This document shows, one piece after another, positions 34,392-43,162 of a DNA stretch of 64,000 nt. The notes beneath the pieces were generated by a model. It saw nothing but the letters and a program-made list of their open reading frames with translations, ran no database searches and was not told the DNA's origin. The stretch is taken from contig PLXQ01000054.1 in assembly GCA_003151475.1 (NCBI GenBank), positions 62,001-126,000 of the forward strand, read 5' to 3'. The DNA comes from Acidimicrobiaceae bacterium (GTDB taxonomy: Bacteria > Actinomycetota > Acidimicrobiia > Acidimicrobiales > UBA8190). Within the stretch, counting starts at the first letter, position 1. Every line of letters begins with the position of its first letter. A program made the position numbers and the translations under genes.

Positions 34392-35747
34392 GTGACCCGA
34401 ACCGACGTTCCCTCTTTTATCGCCCAGGAGAGGAGACTGGTCACGGAGATTCCGGGGCCTCGGTCGCGGGCGCTGGAGGCGCGCCGGGGCGCGGCGGTGG
34501 CCGACGGGGTGAGCACGAGCCTGCCCGTCTACATCGCCGCCGGCTCGGGCGCCGTCCTCGTCGACGTTGACGGCAACGCGCTGATCGATCTGGGCTCGGG
34601 GATCGCCGTCACCGGGGTGGGCCACGCCGAGGAGTCCGTGGTCGACGCCGTGCAGGAGCAGGTGGCCCGGTTCAGCCACACCTGTTTCATGGTCACCCCC
34701 TACGAGTCCTACGTCGCCGTCTGCGAAGAGCTGAACACGGTGACGCCCGGCGACGGGGCCAAGGTCTCGGCGCTGTTCAACTCGGGCGCCGAAGCGGTCG
34801 AGAACGCCGTGAAGATCGCCCGGCACGCCACCGGTCGCCAAGCCGTTGTCGTCTTCGACCACGCCTATCACGGCCGGACCAACCTGACCATGGCCCTCAC
34901 GGCCAAGTCGATGCCCTACAAGGACGGCTTCGGTCCCTTCGCCCCCGAGGTCTACCGGGTGCCGGTCTCGTATCCGTTTCGTGACCCGGAAGCGATGTCG
35001 GGCCCGGAGGCGGCCGAGCGGGCCCTGCGGCTGATCGAGACCCAGGTCGGTGCCGACAACGTGGCCTGCGTGCTGATCGAGCCCATCCAGGGCGAAGGTG
35101 GCTTCGTGGTGCCCGCCCCCGGTTTCCTCGCCGCCTTGGCCTCGTGGTGCACGGCACACGGCGCGCTGTTCGTGGCCGACGAGATCCAGACGGGCTTCTG
35201 CCGGACGGGGGACTGGTTCGCCTGCCAGCACGAGGGCGTGGTGCCCGATCTGGTGACGACGGCCAAGGGCATCGCCGGGGGCATGCCCCTGGCGGCCGTG
35301 ACGGGCCGGGCCGAGATCATGAACGCCGTCCACGTGGGCGGCCTGGGGGGGACCTACGGAGGGAACCCGGTGGCCTGCAGCGCGGCACTGGCCGCCATCG
35401 CCCTCATGCGTCACCGCGACCTGGCCGGCGCGGCCCGGCGGATCGGCGACGTCGTGCTCGAGCGGCTGCGGTCGCTGCAGGGTGCGCACGACGCCATCGG
35501 CGACATCCGCGGCCGCGGTGCCATGTGCGCCTTCGAGCTCGTGCAACCGGGCACGAAAAAAGCCGACCCCGAGGCGACGGGGGCGATCGTCCGGGCCTGC
35601 CACGCTGCGGGGGTGGTGGTGCTCAGCTGCGGCACGTTCGGAAACGTCATCCGGCTGCTGCCGCCGCTGGTGATCGGTGAGGAGCTCCTGCGAGAGGGCC
35701 TCGACGTCCTGAGCGAGGCCACCACGAGCATCCTCGGGGCGCGCTAA
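34392..35747 (+). CDS. gabT: 4-aminobutyrate aminotransferase
   Basis: A 451-residue class III aminotransferase matching GabT: VDVDGNALIDLGSGIAVTGVGH near 57-78, FNSGAEAVENAVKIAR (NSGAEA, 130-135), AYHGRTNLTMALTAK, IEPIQGEGGF, ADEIQTGFCRTG (D263 against the PLP pyridine nitrogen), and the Schiff-base lysine in TTAKGIAGG (K292). It transfers the amino group of GABA to 2-oxoglutarate, giving succinate semialdehyde. The GTG/ATG region at 34392 sits 41 bases from the divergent VOC gene. No succinate-semialdehyde dehydrogenase is visible, so the final oxidation is done elsewhere or by the broad-range dehydrogenase here. Confidence 0.92.
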   Translation: MTRTDVPSFIAQERRLVTEIPGPRSRALEARRGAAVADGVSTSLPVYIAAGSGAVLVDVDGNALIDLGSGIAVTGVGHAEESVVDAVQEQVARFSHTCFMVTPYESYVAVCEELNTVTPGDGAKVSALFNSGAEAVENAVKIARHATGRQAVVVFDHAYHGRTNLTMALTAKSMPYKDGFGPFAPEVYRVPVSYPFRDPEAMSGPEAAERALRLIETQVGADNVACVLIEPIQGEGGFVVPAPGFLAALASWCTAHGALFVADEIQTGFCRTGDWFACQHEGVVPDLVTTAKGIAGGMPLAAVTGRAEIMNAVHVGGLGGTYGGNPVACSAALAAIALMRHRDLAGAARRIGDVVLERLRSLQGAHDAIGDIRGRGAMCAFELVQPGTKKADPEATGAIVRACHAAGVVVLSCGTFGNVIRLLPPLVIGEELLREGLDVLSEATTSILGAR

Positions 35748-35919
35748 TACACCTCGGCTTCGTCACCGCTCGACCAGCCGACATCGGATCTCCCGGGTCA
35801 CAGAGACGTGATCCGAGGACGGGTCGCCGGACGAATATCCGATGGTGGTCGACGGTGATCGACCGGGGCGGGCAAGGCCCTCACCTTTGATCCGGAACCG
35901 TCATCGCTTCGTAACACCG

Positions 35920-35938
35920 TAACGACGACAGATCGTTA
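35920..35938 (+). promoter_or_regulatory. Inverted repeat upstream of small monooxygenase-like genes
   Basis: TAACGA and TCGTTA form a perfect 6-base inverted repeat with a 7-base spacer, 77 bases before the start at 36015. It lies in a 267-base gap that also holds GGTCGA-N6-TCGACC and a GTAAC-type direct repeat just upstream. It looks like a repressor operator; no cognate regulator is adjacent. Confidence 0.4.
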
Positions 35939-36014
35939 GAGTCCGTCCGGACCCATCCTCGGACCGGACCCGTCTCATGCCCATCTGCTCAGACGAAGAA
36001 AGGACCGTAAGAAC

Positions 36015-36290
36015 ATGGCACTCGGCATGTACTTCACCCCCAGCTCATTTGCTCCGGCCGCCTACGACGACTGCATCAAGCGGCTCGACGCCGCCGGCGC
36101 CGGCAAGCCACCGGGAAGGCTCTACCACTTCGCGCTCGAATCAGATGGTGTGACCCAGATTTTCGACGTCTGGGAATCCGAAGAGGCGTTCCAGGCCTTC
36201 GGGGCCACGCTGATACCCGTTCTTTCCGAGATGGGGGTCGATCCAGGGCCGCCGATGATCTCACCCGTGCACAACATCATCCCCGGTTGA
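36015..36290 (+). CDS. Small ABM/Dabb-like protein
   Basis: A 91-residue protein with a purine-rich ribosome site (GAAAGGA) before the ATG. It reads MALGMYFTPSSFAPAAYDDC, then FALESDGVTQIFDVWESEEAF and a final FGATLIPVLSEMGVDPG. VtqIfDvWeSeEaFqaF is the pattern of the antibiotic-biosynthesis-monooxygenase and Dabb ferredoxin-like folds. These small dimers include cofactor-free monooxygenases and many of unknown role. It is 52 bases upstream of a second small protein of the same class. Confidence 0.75.
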   Translation: MALGMYFTPSSFAPAAYDDCIKRLDAAGAGKPPGRLYHFALESDGVTQIFDVWESEEAFQAFGATLIPVLSEMGVDPGPPMISPVHNIIPG

Positions 36291-36342
36291 CACGTTTCGC
36301 GTCCCGAGCAGCGCGGCGCGTGGCACAGACAAGGAGGCTGTC

Positions 36343-36639
36343 ATGGCATTTCTGCAAGTGATCGAATTCCGCACCAGCCGGATCGACGAGTTCGATGCTC
36401 TGCTCGATCAGTGGCTCGTCCAGTCGAAGTCCTGGCGCACGGCCACCCGGTCGGTGCGGACCAAGGACCGGGACCGGCCCGACACCTACGTTCAGATCGT
36501 GGAGTTCCCCAGCTACGAGAAGGCGCAGGAGAACTCGAATCACCCGGAGACGGGAGAGTTCGCCGCCAGCCTGGCCAAGCTGTGCGACGCTCCGCCGTCA
36601 TTTTACAATCTGGATATCCTCCAGGAAGAGACCATGTAG
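36343..36639 (+). CDS. Small ABM-like protein, second of pair
   Basis: A 98-residue protein with AAGGAGG about 8 bases before its ATG. Beta strands and helices follow the ABM pattern: FLQVIEFRTSRIDEFDALLD, TYVQIVEFPSYEKAQENSNH, FAASLAKLCDAPPSFYNLDI. The motif v-eFpSYEkAqeNS-hPe is typical of a group of small actinobacterial proteins whose function I do not know. It is probably co-transcribed with the preceding gene from the promoter region near 35900-36000. Confidence 0.75.
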   Translation: MAFLQVIEFRTSRIDEFDALLDQWLVQSKSWRTATRSVRTKDRDRPDTYVQIVEFPSYEKAQENSNHPETGEFAASLAKLCDAPPSFYNLDILQEETM

Positions 36640-36744
36640 GGCCGTTTACTAGCGTCTCGCCATAGCGCGGCGCACGGACGACGGGAGCGTCGGTGACGCC
36701 GACTAGGTGGACCATCGGTTCGGCCACCTGCGCACCGAACCCAG

Positions 36745-37641
36745 CTAACGCGGCTCGCTCATCCTCGTCGTGTCCGAGCCGTAGGGCTCAGAGAAGGTGA
36801 ATCCCGAGCGAACGCAGGCCAGGTGGTATTCGGCATGGCTCTTCATGTCCTGAGCGCGATGGACGCCGTCCCAGCACCATGTCGAGGTGACGGCGCTGAC
36901 GGCGACCCGACACGTGGCCAGGACGTGAGGATCCAGCTTGCCGGGATAGTGACCGGCGACCGCCGGTTCGAGGTGGGCCAGGTCCCACTCGACCGGTCCC
37001 CGTGCGACGGCTTCGAAGTCGATGAACGCAGGAGATCCGCCGACGACCACGATGTTCAGCCGGTGCGGAGAACCATGAATGATCCTGCTCATGTCGGCCG
37101 TTTTCCGAAGGCCCGCCAGCGCGTTGTCGAGGGCTCGGCCAAGGAGACGGCGATCGTCGCTCGCCATCTCAGGGGCGAAACCCGGTCGGTCGAGTGCCCG
37201 GCCAGCGGCGGTGATCTGCTCGTCGAACGTCCGTGACAGTGGGCGGGGATCGATCAGGCCAAGAGCGCTATGCAGGTCGGCCAGTGCATGGGCAACGGCA
37301 TCCGGCTTCGGTCCGCTGATGCCATTCTGCGGTTCATACCGCCAGAAGGTGACGCTGTGCCCGCCCGCTCGATGCACGCGGCGTTCGATGTCTTGCGCTA
37401 GATGGACGATGGGAGCACCGCCGTCGGCGAGCATCCGGGCGACGGCCAGCTCTGCCGCTGATCCGGTTTCATCTGAGGAGATCTTGGCGACGACCGGACT
37501 CGGTCGGAGCCAGAGCACGAGGTTGTTCGTCGACCGCAGGGTCACCGGTTCCTCGACCACCAGTCCCAGATCCCGGGCCAGATCGACGACCGAGGACACG
37601 GTTTCCGCGCCGACATCGTCGCCCAGAGCGTCGCCGCTCAC
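36745..37641 (-). CDS. APH-fold kinase-like protein lacking the usual catalytic Asp
   Basis: A 298-residue protein of the aminoglycoside phosphotransferase/choline-kinase fold. The N-lobe has PSPVVAKIS (a lysine in the VAIK-like position, K53) and the hinge VTFWRYEP. The C-lobe has DLHSALGLIDPRPL, the Brenner-type loop IIHGSPHRLN (H189, N196) and FIDFEAVARGPVEWDLA (D209 as the metal-binding DFG-type Asp). The usual HGD is HGS here (S191), so either this is a divergent enzyme or a non-catalytic relative. Resistance should not be assumed; such genes mostly phosphorylate metabolites. No operon partner is apparent. Confidence 0.8.
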   Translation of the reverse strand: MSGDALGDDVGAETVSSVVDLARDLGLVVEEPVTLRSTNNLVLWLRPSPVVAKISSDETGSAAELAVARMLADGGAPIVHLAQDIERRVHRAGGHSVTFWRYEPQNGISGPKPDAVAHALADLHSALGLIDPRPLSRTFDEQITAAGRALDRPGFAPEMASDDRRLLGRALDNALAGLRKTADMSRIIHGSPHRLNIVVVGGSPAFIDFEAVARGPVEWDLAHLEPAVAGHYPGKLDPHVLATCRVAVSAVTSTWCWDGVHRAQDMKSHAEYHLACVRSGFTFSEPYGSDTTRMSEPR

Positions 37642-37686
37642 CTCGGACGCCGCGTCGTAGAGGAACTGCCCTGCAGCAGGTCGACG

Positions 37687-39525
37687 TCAGTGACTCGGCA
37701 CGGAGGGACGATCGGCCGCCGCCGGCGAGCCATCGGGGGTGGGCGTCTCCGGGGTACGAGAGACAGCCGCCTCGGCCGCACTCACCACCGCCTTCAGCTC
37801 CTCACCGTCGATCGTCTCGCGCTCGAGAAGAAGGGCGATCAGAGCGTCGAGGGCCCGGCGGTGTCCACTCAGAAGGGCGGTGGCGCGTTGCTCGGCCTCG
37901 CCGAGCAGGCGGCTCACCTCTTCGTCGATGACCTGCTGGGTCCCTTCGGAGTACTGCCGGCTCTGGAACTGCTGCAGCCCGTCGAGATAGCTCGGGCCGT
38001 CGGTGCTGAAGCCGACGGGACCGAGACGCGGGGACAGGCCCCAGTCCCGCACCATCCGGATGGCGAGGCCCGTGGCCCCGGCCAGGTCGTTGGACGCCCC
38101 GGTGGAGGCTTCGCCCAGGATCAGGAGCTCGGAGGACCGTCCGCCGAGCCGCACATCCAACGAGTCGAGCAGATAGCTCTCGGAATAGAGGTGTTTCTCG
38201 TCGACCGGCAGCTGCTCGGTGACACCGAGGGCCCGCCCGGCGGGAAGGATGGTGATCTTGGCCACGGGGTCGGCGTGCTCGGACAGAAGCGCCACCAGCG
38301 CGTGGCCCGCCTCGTGGACGGCCACCGAGTGCTTCTCCTCGGGCAGCAGCGCGTTCGAGGCGTCGCGGCGACCGAGCAGGATCCGGTCGCGCGCTTCGTC
38401 GAGATCACCGGCGGTCAGCACCTCCCGGTCGTGACGGACGGCCACGATGGCCGCCTCGTTCAGCAGGTTGGCCAGGTCGGCCCCCGAGAATCCCGGCGTG
38501 CCGCGCGAGACGGCGTCGAAATCGACGTCCTTCGCCAGCTGCTTGTCGTGCGCATGGACGGCCAGGATGGCTGTTCTCTCGGACTGGTTCGGCAGCGGGA
38601 TCTCCACCTGCCGGTCGAAACGCCCGGGTCGCAACAGCGCCGCGTCGAGCACGTCGGGCCTGTTGGTGGCGGCCAGGACCACCACCCCGGTGGACGCGTC
38701 GAAGCCGTCCATCTCGGCCAGCAGCTGGTTCAGGGTCTGCTCCCGCTCGTCGTTGGAGACGATGGACCCACCGCGCCGCTGGCCGATGGCGTCGATCTCG
38801 TCGATGAACACGATGGACGGGGCCCGCTTGCGGGCGTCGGCGAACAGGTCGCGCACCCGCTTCGCCCCCACGCCCACGAACATCTCCACGAAGCTCGAAC
38901 CGGTCAGGGCCAGGAACGGAACCTCCGCTTCACCGGCCACCGCACGTGCCATCAGCGTCTTCCCGGTGCCCGGCGGCCCCACCATAAGCACCCCACGCGG
39001 ACCGATCGCCCCCGCCTTCGTGTACCTCTCGGGTCGGCTCAGGAAGTCGACCACCTCGGCCACCTCGCGTTTGGCCCCGTCGTAGCCGGCCACGTCGGAG
39101 AACCGGGTCACGGGCCGGTCCTCGTCGTAGAGCTTGGCCTTCGAGCCACCGATCCCCATGATCCCGCCCTGCAGCTGCCGGCGGGTGCTCCGGCCCAGCC
39201 AGACGAACACGCCGATGAAGAGCAACAGGGGCAGAAACGAGAGCAGGTCCGTCACCACGCTGGACGTCCCGCCCACCCCGGTGATGGTGACCCCGTTGTC
39301 TTTCAGTACGGGCGCCAGTTGGTTGTCCACCAGAGCCGTCGGGATCTGACTCGTGTAGTTGTCCCCGCCCTTCAAGGCCCCCGTGACGCCGCCGGTGGGA
39401 TTGATGGAGGCGGTCTTGACCTGGTGCGCCTTCACATCGGCCAGGAATTTCGTGTAGGTCAGGTTCTTGGTCGTCGTCGTCGTCTTCAGCCCCGGAGCGA
39501 ACAACAGCAACAAGGTGACGATCAC
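37687..39525 (-). CDS. ftsH: ATP-dependent zinc metalloprotease FtsH
   Basis: This is a membrane-bound AAA+ protease degrading membrane and regulatory proteins. From the GTG at 39525 (612 residues) it has an extracytoplasmic loop (20-93), a transmembrane helix (94-111), Walker A GPPGTGKT (183-190), Walker B/IDEIDA (241-246), the arginine fingers in [10 protein letters not shown], and the zinc site HEAGH (404-408). The C terminus is a short Pro/Ser tail. The first helix is truncated at this start: the frame continues upstream with a Pro-rich cytoplasmic stretch and KWRSWLLLAG, completing the helix, as far as a stop at 39658-39660, with no ATG, GTG or TTG. An ATC at 39645 has GAGGGGG 7 bases upstream and is the likely real start. 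Confidence 0.93.
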   Translation of the reverse strand: MIVTLLLLFAPGLKTTTTTKNLTYTKFLADVKAHQVKTASINPTGGVTGALKGGDNYTSQIPTALVDNQLAPVLKDNGVTITGVGGTSSVVTDLLSFLPLLLFIGVFVWLGRSTRRQLQGGIMGIGGSKAKLYDEDRPVTRFSDVAGYDGAKREVAEVVDFLSRPERYTKAGAIGPRGVLMVGPPGTGKTLMARAVAGEAEVPFLALTGSSFVEMFVGVGAKRVRDLFADARKRAPSIVFIDEIDAIGQRRGGSIVSNDEREQTLNQLLAEMDGFDASTGVVVLAATNRPDVLDAALLRPGRFDRQVEIPLPNQSERTAILAVHAHDKQLAKDVDFDAVSRGTPGFSGADLANLLNEAAIVAVRHDREVLTAGDLDEARDRILLGRRDASNALLPEEKHSVAVHEAGHALVALLSEHADPVAKITILPAGRALGVTEQLPVDEKHLYSESYLLDSLDVRLGGRSSELLILGEASTGASNDLAGATGLAIRMVRDWGLSPRLGPVGFSTDGPSYLDGLQQFQSRQYSEGTQQVIDEEVSRLLGEAEQRATALLSGHRRALDALIALLLERETIDGEELKAVVSAAEAAVSRTPETPTPDGSPAAADRPSVPSH

Positions 39526-39657
39526 CCCGGCCAGCAGCAGCCACGACCGCCACTTGGGCGGCGGGGGAGGGGCCGGCGCCTGAGGCCGGTCGGGACCGGG
39601 TCCCGGCTTGGCGGAGTTGGTCGGATGGCGGCTCGTGATGGAGATGGTCCGGCCCCC

Positions 39658-40521
39658 TCAGGCGCGACCGGCGGCGGTAAGCGCCTCGATCTCGTGGCCA
39701 TCGAGCTTGATCCCGGCAGCGGCCACATTCTCCTCCAGGTGCGCCACCGATGCCGTCCCCGGTATGGGCACGATGACGCTCGACCGCGACAGCAGCCAGG
39801 CCAGCACGATCTGCCGGGGCGTGGCGCCGTGTTGGGCGGCGATCTCGGCGACGGCGCCGCTGCTCTCGATGTCCAAGATGGGCGCCCACGGCAAGAACGC
39901 GAGCCGTTCCTGCTCGCACAGATCGACCATCGACTCCGACGTCCGGTCGGCCACGTTGTACCGGTTCTGCACGGACACGATGGGCGTCAGCCGCTGGGCC
40001 CGGTGCAACTCGGTCTCGGTCACGTTGCAGATCCCGATATGGCGGATCTTCCCCTCGTCCTTCATGGCCACCAACGCCCCCATGGACTCCTCGAGCGGGA
40101 CCTCGGGGTCGGGCCGGTGGAACTGGTACAGCGGGATCTGCTCCATCTTCAACCGCTTGAGGCTCCCCTCGAGCGCCTCTCGCAGATGGGCGGGCCGCCC
40201 GTCCATCGTCCACTGGTTGGGCCCGGGCCGCAGCAGGCCGCCCTTGGTCCCGATCACCAGGTCGTCGGGATAGGGGTGCAGGGCCTCGGCGATCAGGATC
40301 TCGCTCACGTCGGGCCCGTAGGCGTCGGCCGTGTCGATGAAGTTGACCCCCAGCTCGACGGCCCGCCGCAGTACGGCTTTGGCCCCGTCGCGGTCGGCCG
40401 GCTCGCCCCAGATCCCGTCGCCCGTGATCCGCATGGCGCCGTATCCGAGCCGGTTCACGGTGAGGTCACCGCCGAGGTCGATCGTCCCCGCTTGGGCTGC
40501 GCTGTGCTCGCTCTCGCTCAT
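39658..40521 (-). CDS. Aldo/keto reductase
   Basis: A 287-residue TIM-barrel oxidoreductase. The tetrad residues are in FIDTADAYG (Asp and Tyr), VIGTKGG (Lys) and YQFHRPD (His). NADP-binding residues near the C terminus fit VIVPIPGTASVAHLEENV. It reduces aldehydes or ketones; the natural substrate is not predictable. It lies directly upstream of ftsH on the same strand: its TGA (39658-39660) is the last stop in the ftsH frame, and ftsH probably starts within 15 bases of it, implying co-transcription. Confidence 0.9.
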   Translation of the reverse strand: MSESEHSAAQAGTIDLGGDLTVNRLGYGAMRITGDGIWGEPADRDGAKAVLRRAVELGVNFIDTADAYGPDVSEILIAEALHPYPDDLVIGTKGGLLRPGPNQWTMDGRPAHLREALEGSLKRLKMEQIPLYQFHRPDPEVPLEESMGALVAMKDEGKIRHIGICNVTETELHRAQRLTPIVSVQNRYNVADRTSESMVDLCEQERLAFLPWAPILDIESSGAVAEIAAQHGATPRQIVLAWLLSRSSVIVPIPGTASVAHLEENVAAAGIKLDGHEIEALTAAGRA

Positions 40522-40553
40522 CGGCCTCTCCCTCTGTCCTGTCCGTCGACCTC

Positions 40554-41555
40554 TTATTTCCGTCGACCTCTCTGGCTGACCCTATGCGGGTCGGGCCTCG
40601 GGCGCGCCCGCGCCCCGGCCCGGATCACCGGAACGTCTCCGCCGGTGCCCGCCGGGTCACGGCCGGCGAGGTTCTCGGTCAGCAGCGTGGCCAGTGTCCG
40701 GTAGAGGCCCTCGTTCGGACTGGTCCGCCGCCACACCAGGCCGATCGTCCGGCTCGGCGCCGGCTCGGCGAACGGCCGGGTGGCCAGCCCCGTGCCCGGC
40801 CGCGCCTCGAGGGCTACCGCACTGGTCGGCAAGAGAGTCACCCCGAGCCCGGTGGCCACCATCTGGCACAGCGTGGGCATCGATGTCGCCTGCATCTCGG
40901 CCGCGTGCGTGCCCACCAGCCGGCACACCGAGAGCGCCTGGTCCCGCAGGCAGTGGCCCTCCTCGAGCAGGATCACGGGAAGGTCGGTCACAGCGCTCAG
41001 CGGCAGGGGACCCGACCCCGCCAGCGGATGGTTCTCGGGCAGCGCCAGAACGAAGGGGTCCACGGCCAGCGGCACCTGGACCAGATCCTCGCCGGCCACG
41101 GGCAGCGCCAGCAGACCCAGATCGAGCCCGCCGTCGCGCAGCAGCCGCAAGATCTCCGACGTCTTCAGCTCGTGCAGGTGCAGTTCGACGCTTCGGTGGG
41201 CGGCGGTCAGCACGGGCAGCAACCCGGGCAGCAGATACGGCGCCATCGTCGGGATCACACCGAGCGCCAACGGACCGCGCAGCTCGACCGGGTCGAGCCG
41301 GGCGGCGCCCACCAGCTCGTCCATGTCCCGCAGCACCCCCCGGGCCCGTTCGATCACGGCGCCCCCCACCGACGTGGGCAGCACCTGCCGGTTCCCCCGT
41401 TCGAACAGCGTCACCCCCAGGCGCCTCTCGAGCTCCCGGATCTGCGCACTCAGCGCGGGCTGGCTCACGAAGCAGGCCTCGGCCGCCTTGCCGAAGTGCC
41501 GTTGCTCATCCACCGCCACCAGGTACCGGAGCTGCCGCAGGGTCGGTTCATCCAT
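40554..41555 (-). CDS. oxyR: LysR-family peroxide sensor OxyR
   Basis: A 333-residue LysR regulator. The N-terminal helix-turn-helix is TLRQLRYLVAVDEQRHFGKA followed by AEACFVSQPALSAQIRELE. The sensor domain has the OxyR redox pair in EEGHCLRDQALSVCRLVG (C202 and C211, nine residues apart as in the C199/C208 pair of the E. coli protein). The sequence around them is nearly that of OxyR, so peroxide sensing by disulfide formation is well supported. It is divergent from a catalase gene, the standard actinobacterial pairing. A 27-residue basic tail follows the domain. Confidence 0.93.
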   Translation of the reverse strand: MDEPTLRQLRYLVAVDEQRHFGKAAEACFVSQPALSAQIRELERRLGVTLFERGNRQVLPTSVGGAVIERARGVLRDMDELVGAARLDPVELRGPLALGVIPTMAPYLLPGLLPVLTAAHRSVELHLHELKTSEILRLLRDGGLDLGLLALPVAGEDLVQVPLAVDPFVLALPENHPLAGSGPLPLSAVTDLPVILLEEGHCLRDQALSVCRLVGTHAAEMQATSMPTLCQMVATGLGVTLLPTSAVALEARPGTGLATRPFAEPAPSRTIGLVWRRTSPNEGLYRTLATLLTENLAGRDPAGTGGDVPVIRAGARARPRPDPHRVSQRGRRK

Positions 41556-41557
41556 AA

Positions 41558-41570
41558 CGATAGCTTATCG
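41558..41570. promoter_or_regulatory. OxyR-type operator candidate
   Basis: CGATA-N3-TATCG is a perfect inverted repeat 3 bases from the oxyR start and 138 bases from the chosen catalase start. The ATAG-TTATCG content resembles known LysR T-N11-A sites and the ATAAG-type boxes of mycobacterial OxyR. It is AT-richer than its surroundings and should mediate autoregulation and catalase control. Confidence 0.55.
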
Positions 41571-41707
41571 CTTTCATCAGTTCATTCTTCTGGACTTATG
41601 GAATGGGAGGGGTCATCGTAGACATGAACAAAGAGGCCGCCGAGGAAAACGCCGGCGAGGAACGCGCACGAAACGACGGAAGAACTCACGCAGGAAAGGG
41701 CCGCATC

Positions 41708-43162
41708 ATGACGACGAAGAGGATCCTCACCACCGAGTCAGGCGCACCGGTCGAAGACAACCAGCGGTCCCAGACAGCAGGACCGGCCGGACCGGTTCTG
41801 CTCCAGGACCAGCACCTCATCGAGAAGCTGGCCCGCTTCAACCGCGAGCGCATCCCCGAGCGCATCGTCCATGCCCGGGGCTCGGCCGCCTACGGCACCT
41901 TCGAGGTCACCGGCGAGGTCACCAACTTCACCCGGGCCCGATTCCTCTCCGCGGTGGGAAAGCGCACCGAGGTCTTCGCCCGCTTCTCCACCGTGGCCGG
42001 CAGCCGCGGGGCGCCCGAAGCGGTCCGTGACCCGCGCGGCTTCGCCGTCAAGTTCTACACAGAGGACGGCAACTACGACCTGGTGGGCAACAACACCCCC
42101 ATCTTCTTCATCCGCGACCCCCTCAAGTTCCCCGACTTCATCCACTCCCAGAAGCCCGACCCCTTCACCAACCACCAGGAACCGGACAACGTCTGGGACT
42201 TCTTCTCGCTCTCACCCGAAGCCACCCACATGTTCACCTGGCTCTTCGGCGACCGCGGCATCCCCGCCTCGTACCGGCACATGAACGGCTACGGATCCCA
42301 CACCTTCCAGTGGGTCAACGACGAGGGAGACCGCTACTGGGTCAAGTACCACTGGCGCTGCGACCAGGCCGTGAAGGGCCTCACCGGCGCCGAGGCGGTC
42401 GACCTGGCCGGCCTCAACCCCGAGTCGCACCAGAACGACCTGGTGGAGGCCATCGAGACGGGCAACCCCCCGTCGTGGACCTTGAAGGTCCAGATCATGC
42501 CCGACGCCGACGCCCACACCTACCGGATCAATCCTTTCGACGTCACCAAGGTCTGGCCCCATGGCGACTATCCGCTGATCGAGGTGGGCCGTATGACCCT
42601 CGACCGCAACCCCGACAACTACTTCGCCGACGTCGAGCAGGCCGCCTTCGACCCGGGCAACTTCGTCCCCGGCATCGGCCCGAGCCCCGACAAGATGCTC
42701 CAGGGCCGGCTCTTCGCCTACGGCGACGCCCACCGCTACCGCCTCGGCATCAACCACACCCAGCTGCCGGTCAACTCGCCCCACGTCGCCCCGGTCGACA
42801 ACTACGGACGTGACGGCCTCATGCGCTTCAACGACAACGGCAAGCGGTCCAAGAACTACGAGCCCAACAGCTTCGGCGGACCGGTCCAGACCGACGAGCG
42901 CCTCTACGACGGCCTCCCCGTCGCCGGGGTCTCCGGCCCCTACCCCTGGGACGAACGCGCCACCGACAACTTCAGCCAGGCCGGCGACATGTACCGGCTC
43001 ATCGCCGAAGACGCCAAGCAGCGACTGGTCGACGCCATCGCCGACGGCCTCTCCCAGGTGTCGAAGGACGACATCATCGAGCGCTCCATCGCCCACTTCC
43101 GCGCCGCCGATCCCGACTACGGGGCCCGGGTGGAGCAGGCCGTCAAGGCCCGCCGCTCCTAG
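41708..43162 (+). CDS. katA: Monofunctional heme catalase
   Basis: A 484-residue heme catalase of the small-subunit type, converting hydrogen peroxide to water and oxygen. The catalytic His is in [13 protein letters not shown] (H55), the catalytic Asn in [13 protein letters not shown] (N128). The heme-proximal Tyr lies in [14 protein letters not shown]. Conserved landmarks such as [20 protein letters not shown] and [10 protein letters not shown] are intact. I used the ATG at 41708, preceded by AAAGGG; an in-frame start at 41603 adds 35 charged residues not typical of the family. The stop TAG shares CTAG (43159-43162) with the stop of the convergent dehydrogenase gene. Confidence 0.95.
   Translation: MTTKRILTTESGAPVEDNQRSQTAGPAGPVLLQDQHLIEKLARFNRERIPERIVHARGSAAYGTFEVTGEVTNFTRARFLSAVGKRTEVFARFSTVAGSRGAPEAVRDPRGFAVKFYTEDGNYDLVGNNTPIFFIRDPLKFPDFIHSQKPDPFTNHQEPDNVWDFFSLSPEATHMFTWLFGDRGIPASYRHMNGYGSHTFQWVNDEGDRYWVKYHWRCDQAVKGLTGAEAVDLAGLNPESHQNDLVEAIETGNPPSWTLKVQIMPDADAHTYRINPFDVTKVWPHGDYPLIEVGRMTLDRNPDNYFADVEQAAFDPGNFVPGIGPSPDKMLQGRLFAYGDAHRYRLGINHTQLPVNSPHVAPVDNYGRDGLMRFNDNGKRSKNYEPNSFGGPVQTDERLYDGLPVAGVSGPYPWDERATDNFSQAGDMYRLIAEDAKQRLVDAIADGLSQVSKDDIIERSIAHFRAADPDYGARVEQAVKARRS

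Noticed and set aside
37690-40704. 1004-codon plus-strand frame across ftsH and the aldo/keto reductase
   Set aside because: Long only because of high GC content; low-complexity Gly/Arg/His translation with no domain, opposite two well-supported genes.
41603-41707. 35-residue N-terminal extension of catalase
   Set aside because: Charged residues not typical of the family and no good ribosome site; ATG 41708 has AAAGGG upstream.
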